Shown here: positions 63,032 to 64,000 of the stretch, piece by piece
Layout: the number at the start of each line of letters is the position of its first letter
How positions within the stretch are numbered: the first letter of the stretch is position 1
Assembly: GCA_050260055.1 (NCBI GenBank)
Contig: JBLNBO010000033.1
Span: forward strand, 62,001 to 126,000
DNA: 64,000 nucleotides
From: JBLMYQ01 sp050260055
GTDB taxonomy: Bacteria > Bacillota > Clostridia > Acetivibrionales > UBA4821
Direction of reading: 5' to 3'
The notes under the pieces: model-generated
Databases searched by the model: none
Told to the model about the DNA's origin: nothing
Seen by the model: the letters and a program-made list of their open reading frames with translations, nothing else
Made by a program: the position numbers and the translations under genes

Positions 63032-64000
63032 TTACTCCATAAGCTTTGGCTCGCTCCCAACAATTTTATACCTATACTCTTTGACAAGAGTTCCATCTTG
63101 TTTTGTTTTTTTAAAAACTATGAGGTCATAGCCATCGCTAGTTTTATTCTGGGAAGTTTCATAAATATATCTTAACCCGTTCTCCAATTGTTCTCTCGTA
63201 CCCAGCCAATAAGGAAATTTATTCAACTCACTGTTGTATTTTGTAAATTCGGCAAACAGTTTATTTGATGCCTCAACATTTATCTTTGGAAGCTTTCTTT
63301 CTACATATTTATGACTTACTTCCGCTTTTCTGCCGATATCTTCAAGATATTTCGCTGCCTGCGCTTCCTCCTGCTTTACCAGTTCAGAATAGTATTTATC
63401 TCCCGAAAGCACTTCATTCCATAACTTTTTAGGAAACATCTCTTTTGTTGATTTAACATTCATTGCTCCGTCTAATGGCTCTTTATACTCTAGAAGTAAA
63501 TACTGACCCTTTTCATTTTTGGAAAATGTCATTACTGTAGGAATTGCTCCACTTCCGCTAACAGTTGTAAACACTCCGTTTTCAAAACCAAACCAGCTAA
63601 AGCTTGAAACAGTATAAGCCTTAACCTTGCCGTTCTTTTCCTCAGTTTCAAGGATTATATGCCCCTCGGTTGCAGCTTCTCCATCAAGGTATTTAGAGTG
63701 CTGCTCCAATATTGCTTGTGATACCGCTTGTTCTATAATTTGAGGATTATTAGGCAACTTAGAAAAAACTTCATCAATAATCTTTTTCAACTTTTTGGTG
63801 TCTTCAAAACGATATTCAAACTTTGGAAGTGAACTCATAACAATCGCATATTTTGCAATTCCTCCTGTTTTATAATCAATAAACAAAGGTACATTTATGC
63901 CTCTACAATCTAATAATATATAAACTCTATCTATTGGATTTGTTGAATTATCTTCTTGTAAATATGGCAAAATCTTTATTGTGTTAAGTTCATTGAGAAA
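63032..64000 (-). CDS. BlaR1/M56-like sensor protein, C-terminal part
   Basis: The frame is open to the window edge, so 323 C-terminal residues are visible and the start is missing. They lack the HEXXH protease motif and contain none of the membrane segments, which would lie further upstream. Segments like ATEGHIILETEEKNGKVKAYT, SGSGAIPTVMTFSKNE and ASNKLFAEFTKYNSELNKFPYWLGTRE are what I remember from the C-terminal domain of clostridial M56/BlaR1-type antirepressor peptidases. The call rests on memory of the family. It is convergent with the CPBP gene. Confidence 0.6.
   Translation of the reverse strand, partial: FLNELNTIKILPYLQEDNSTNPIDRVYILLDCRGINVPLFIDYKTGGIAKYAIVMSSLPKFEYRFEDTKKLKKIIDEVFSKLPNNPQIIEQAVSQAILEQHSKYLDGEAATEGHIILETEEKNGKVKAYTVSSFSWFGFENGVFTTVSGSGAIPTVMTFSKNEKGQYLLLEYKEPLDGAMNVKSTKEMFPKKLWNEVLSGDKYYSELVKQEEAQAAKYLEDIGRKAEVSHKYVERKLPKINVEASNKLFAEFTKYNSELNKFPYWLGTREQLENGLRYIYETSQNKTSDGYDLIVFKKTKQDGTLVKEYRYKIVGSEPKLME

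Noticed and set aside
1..64000. CRISPR arrays, insertion sequences, prophage, rRNA or tRNA genes
   Set aside because: No regularly spaced repeats, transposase, integrase, phage or rRNA/tRNA-like sequences were recognised by reading both strands.

Overview
The window is a stretch of chromosome from a low-GC, anaerobic, endospore-forming Firmicute of the class Clostridia. The evidence is a complete spoIIIA operon, a SigK-type sigma factor, a GerA-family germinant receptor operon, a spore-type LysM/GH18 hydrolase, a GlcNAc-independent set of clostridial housekeeping genes, a pumping membrane pyrophosphatase, pyruvate phosphate dikinase and a three-repeat SLH surface protein. The species cannot be fixed from the sequence alone. 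No insertion sequence, prophage, rRNA, tRNA or CRISPR array was seen; nearly everything is core-type chromosome, mostly on the minus strand.

Layout. 1-4.1 kb: 3'-truncated homoserine dehydrogenase, an orphan CheW, a single-domain response regulator, an XRE repressor with a palindromic operator, and prfB with its programmed +1 frameshift. 4.4-9.7 kb: secA, a small conserved protein and gltX. 9.9-15.4 kb: gpsA-plsY-der-DUF512 radical SAM protein and rpmF-DUF177. 15.5-20.2 kb: a second orphan cheW, tmcAL, a Bax-inhibitor-like protein, a Nif3-like protein and trmK. 20.3-23.5 kb: a YitT-type membrane protein and a K+-dependent membrane pyrophosphatase. 23.8-24.7 kb, minus strand: a long GC-rich non-coding transcription unit with its own sigma-A promoter directly downstream of tlyA, the best candidate here for an OLE-type large structured RNA. 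24.8-29.8 kb: tlyA and a giant 2-hydroxyacyl-CoA dehydratase activase-type protein. 29.9-39.0 kb: sigK-like gene, spoIIIAA to AH, disA and radA. 39.1-39.6 kb: a second GC-rich, hairpin-rich non-coding block. 39.6-46.6 kb: GH15-type glucosidase, GT2 glycosyltransferase, two tiny lysine-rich ORFs, uppP, LysM/GH18 protein and a tail-anchored unknown. 46.8-49.4 kb: ppdK. 49.7-55.3 kb: germinant receptor operon A-B-C-D-B'. 55.3-64 kb: thpR, a GltD-like oxidoreductase, SLH protein, HD-GYP protein, CPBP protease and the C-terminal part of a BlaR1/M56-like protein.

How they fit together. The sporulation genes (SpoIIIA channel, SigK-like factor, DisA/RadA genome surveillance) and the spore-exit genes (germinant receptor, LysM/GH18 hydrolase) occupy a large part of the central and right portion. 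Envelope genes (uppP, GT2, SLH protein, SecA, PlsY) and translation genes (prfB, gltX, rpmF, tmcAL, trmK, tlyA) make up much of the rest. 

Most unusual points: the OLE-like RNA candidate; a second unassigned GC-rich structured block upstream of radA; very long perfect palindromes at gene ends, one of which encodes the same C-terminal residues in two convergent genes; an in-frame 72-nt insertion with 12-bp direct repeats in the germinant receptor C-subunit signal peptide; two genes whose best start codon is AUU; and three unannotated small proteins (37, 38 and 58 residues) with clear ribosome binding sites.
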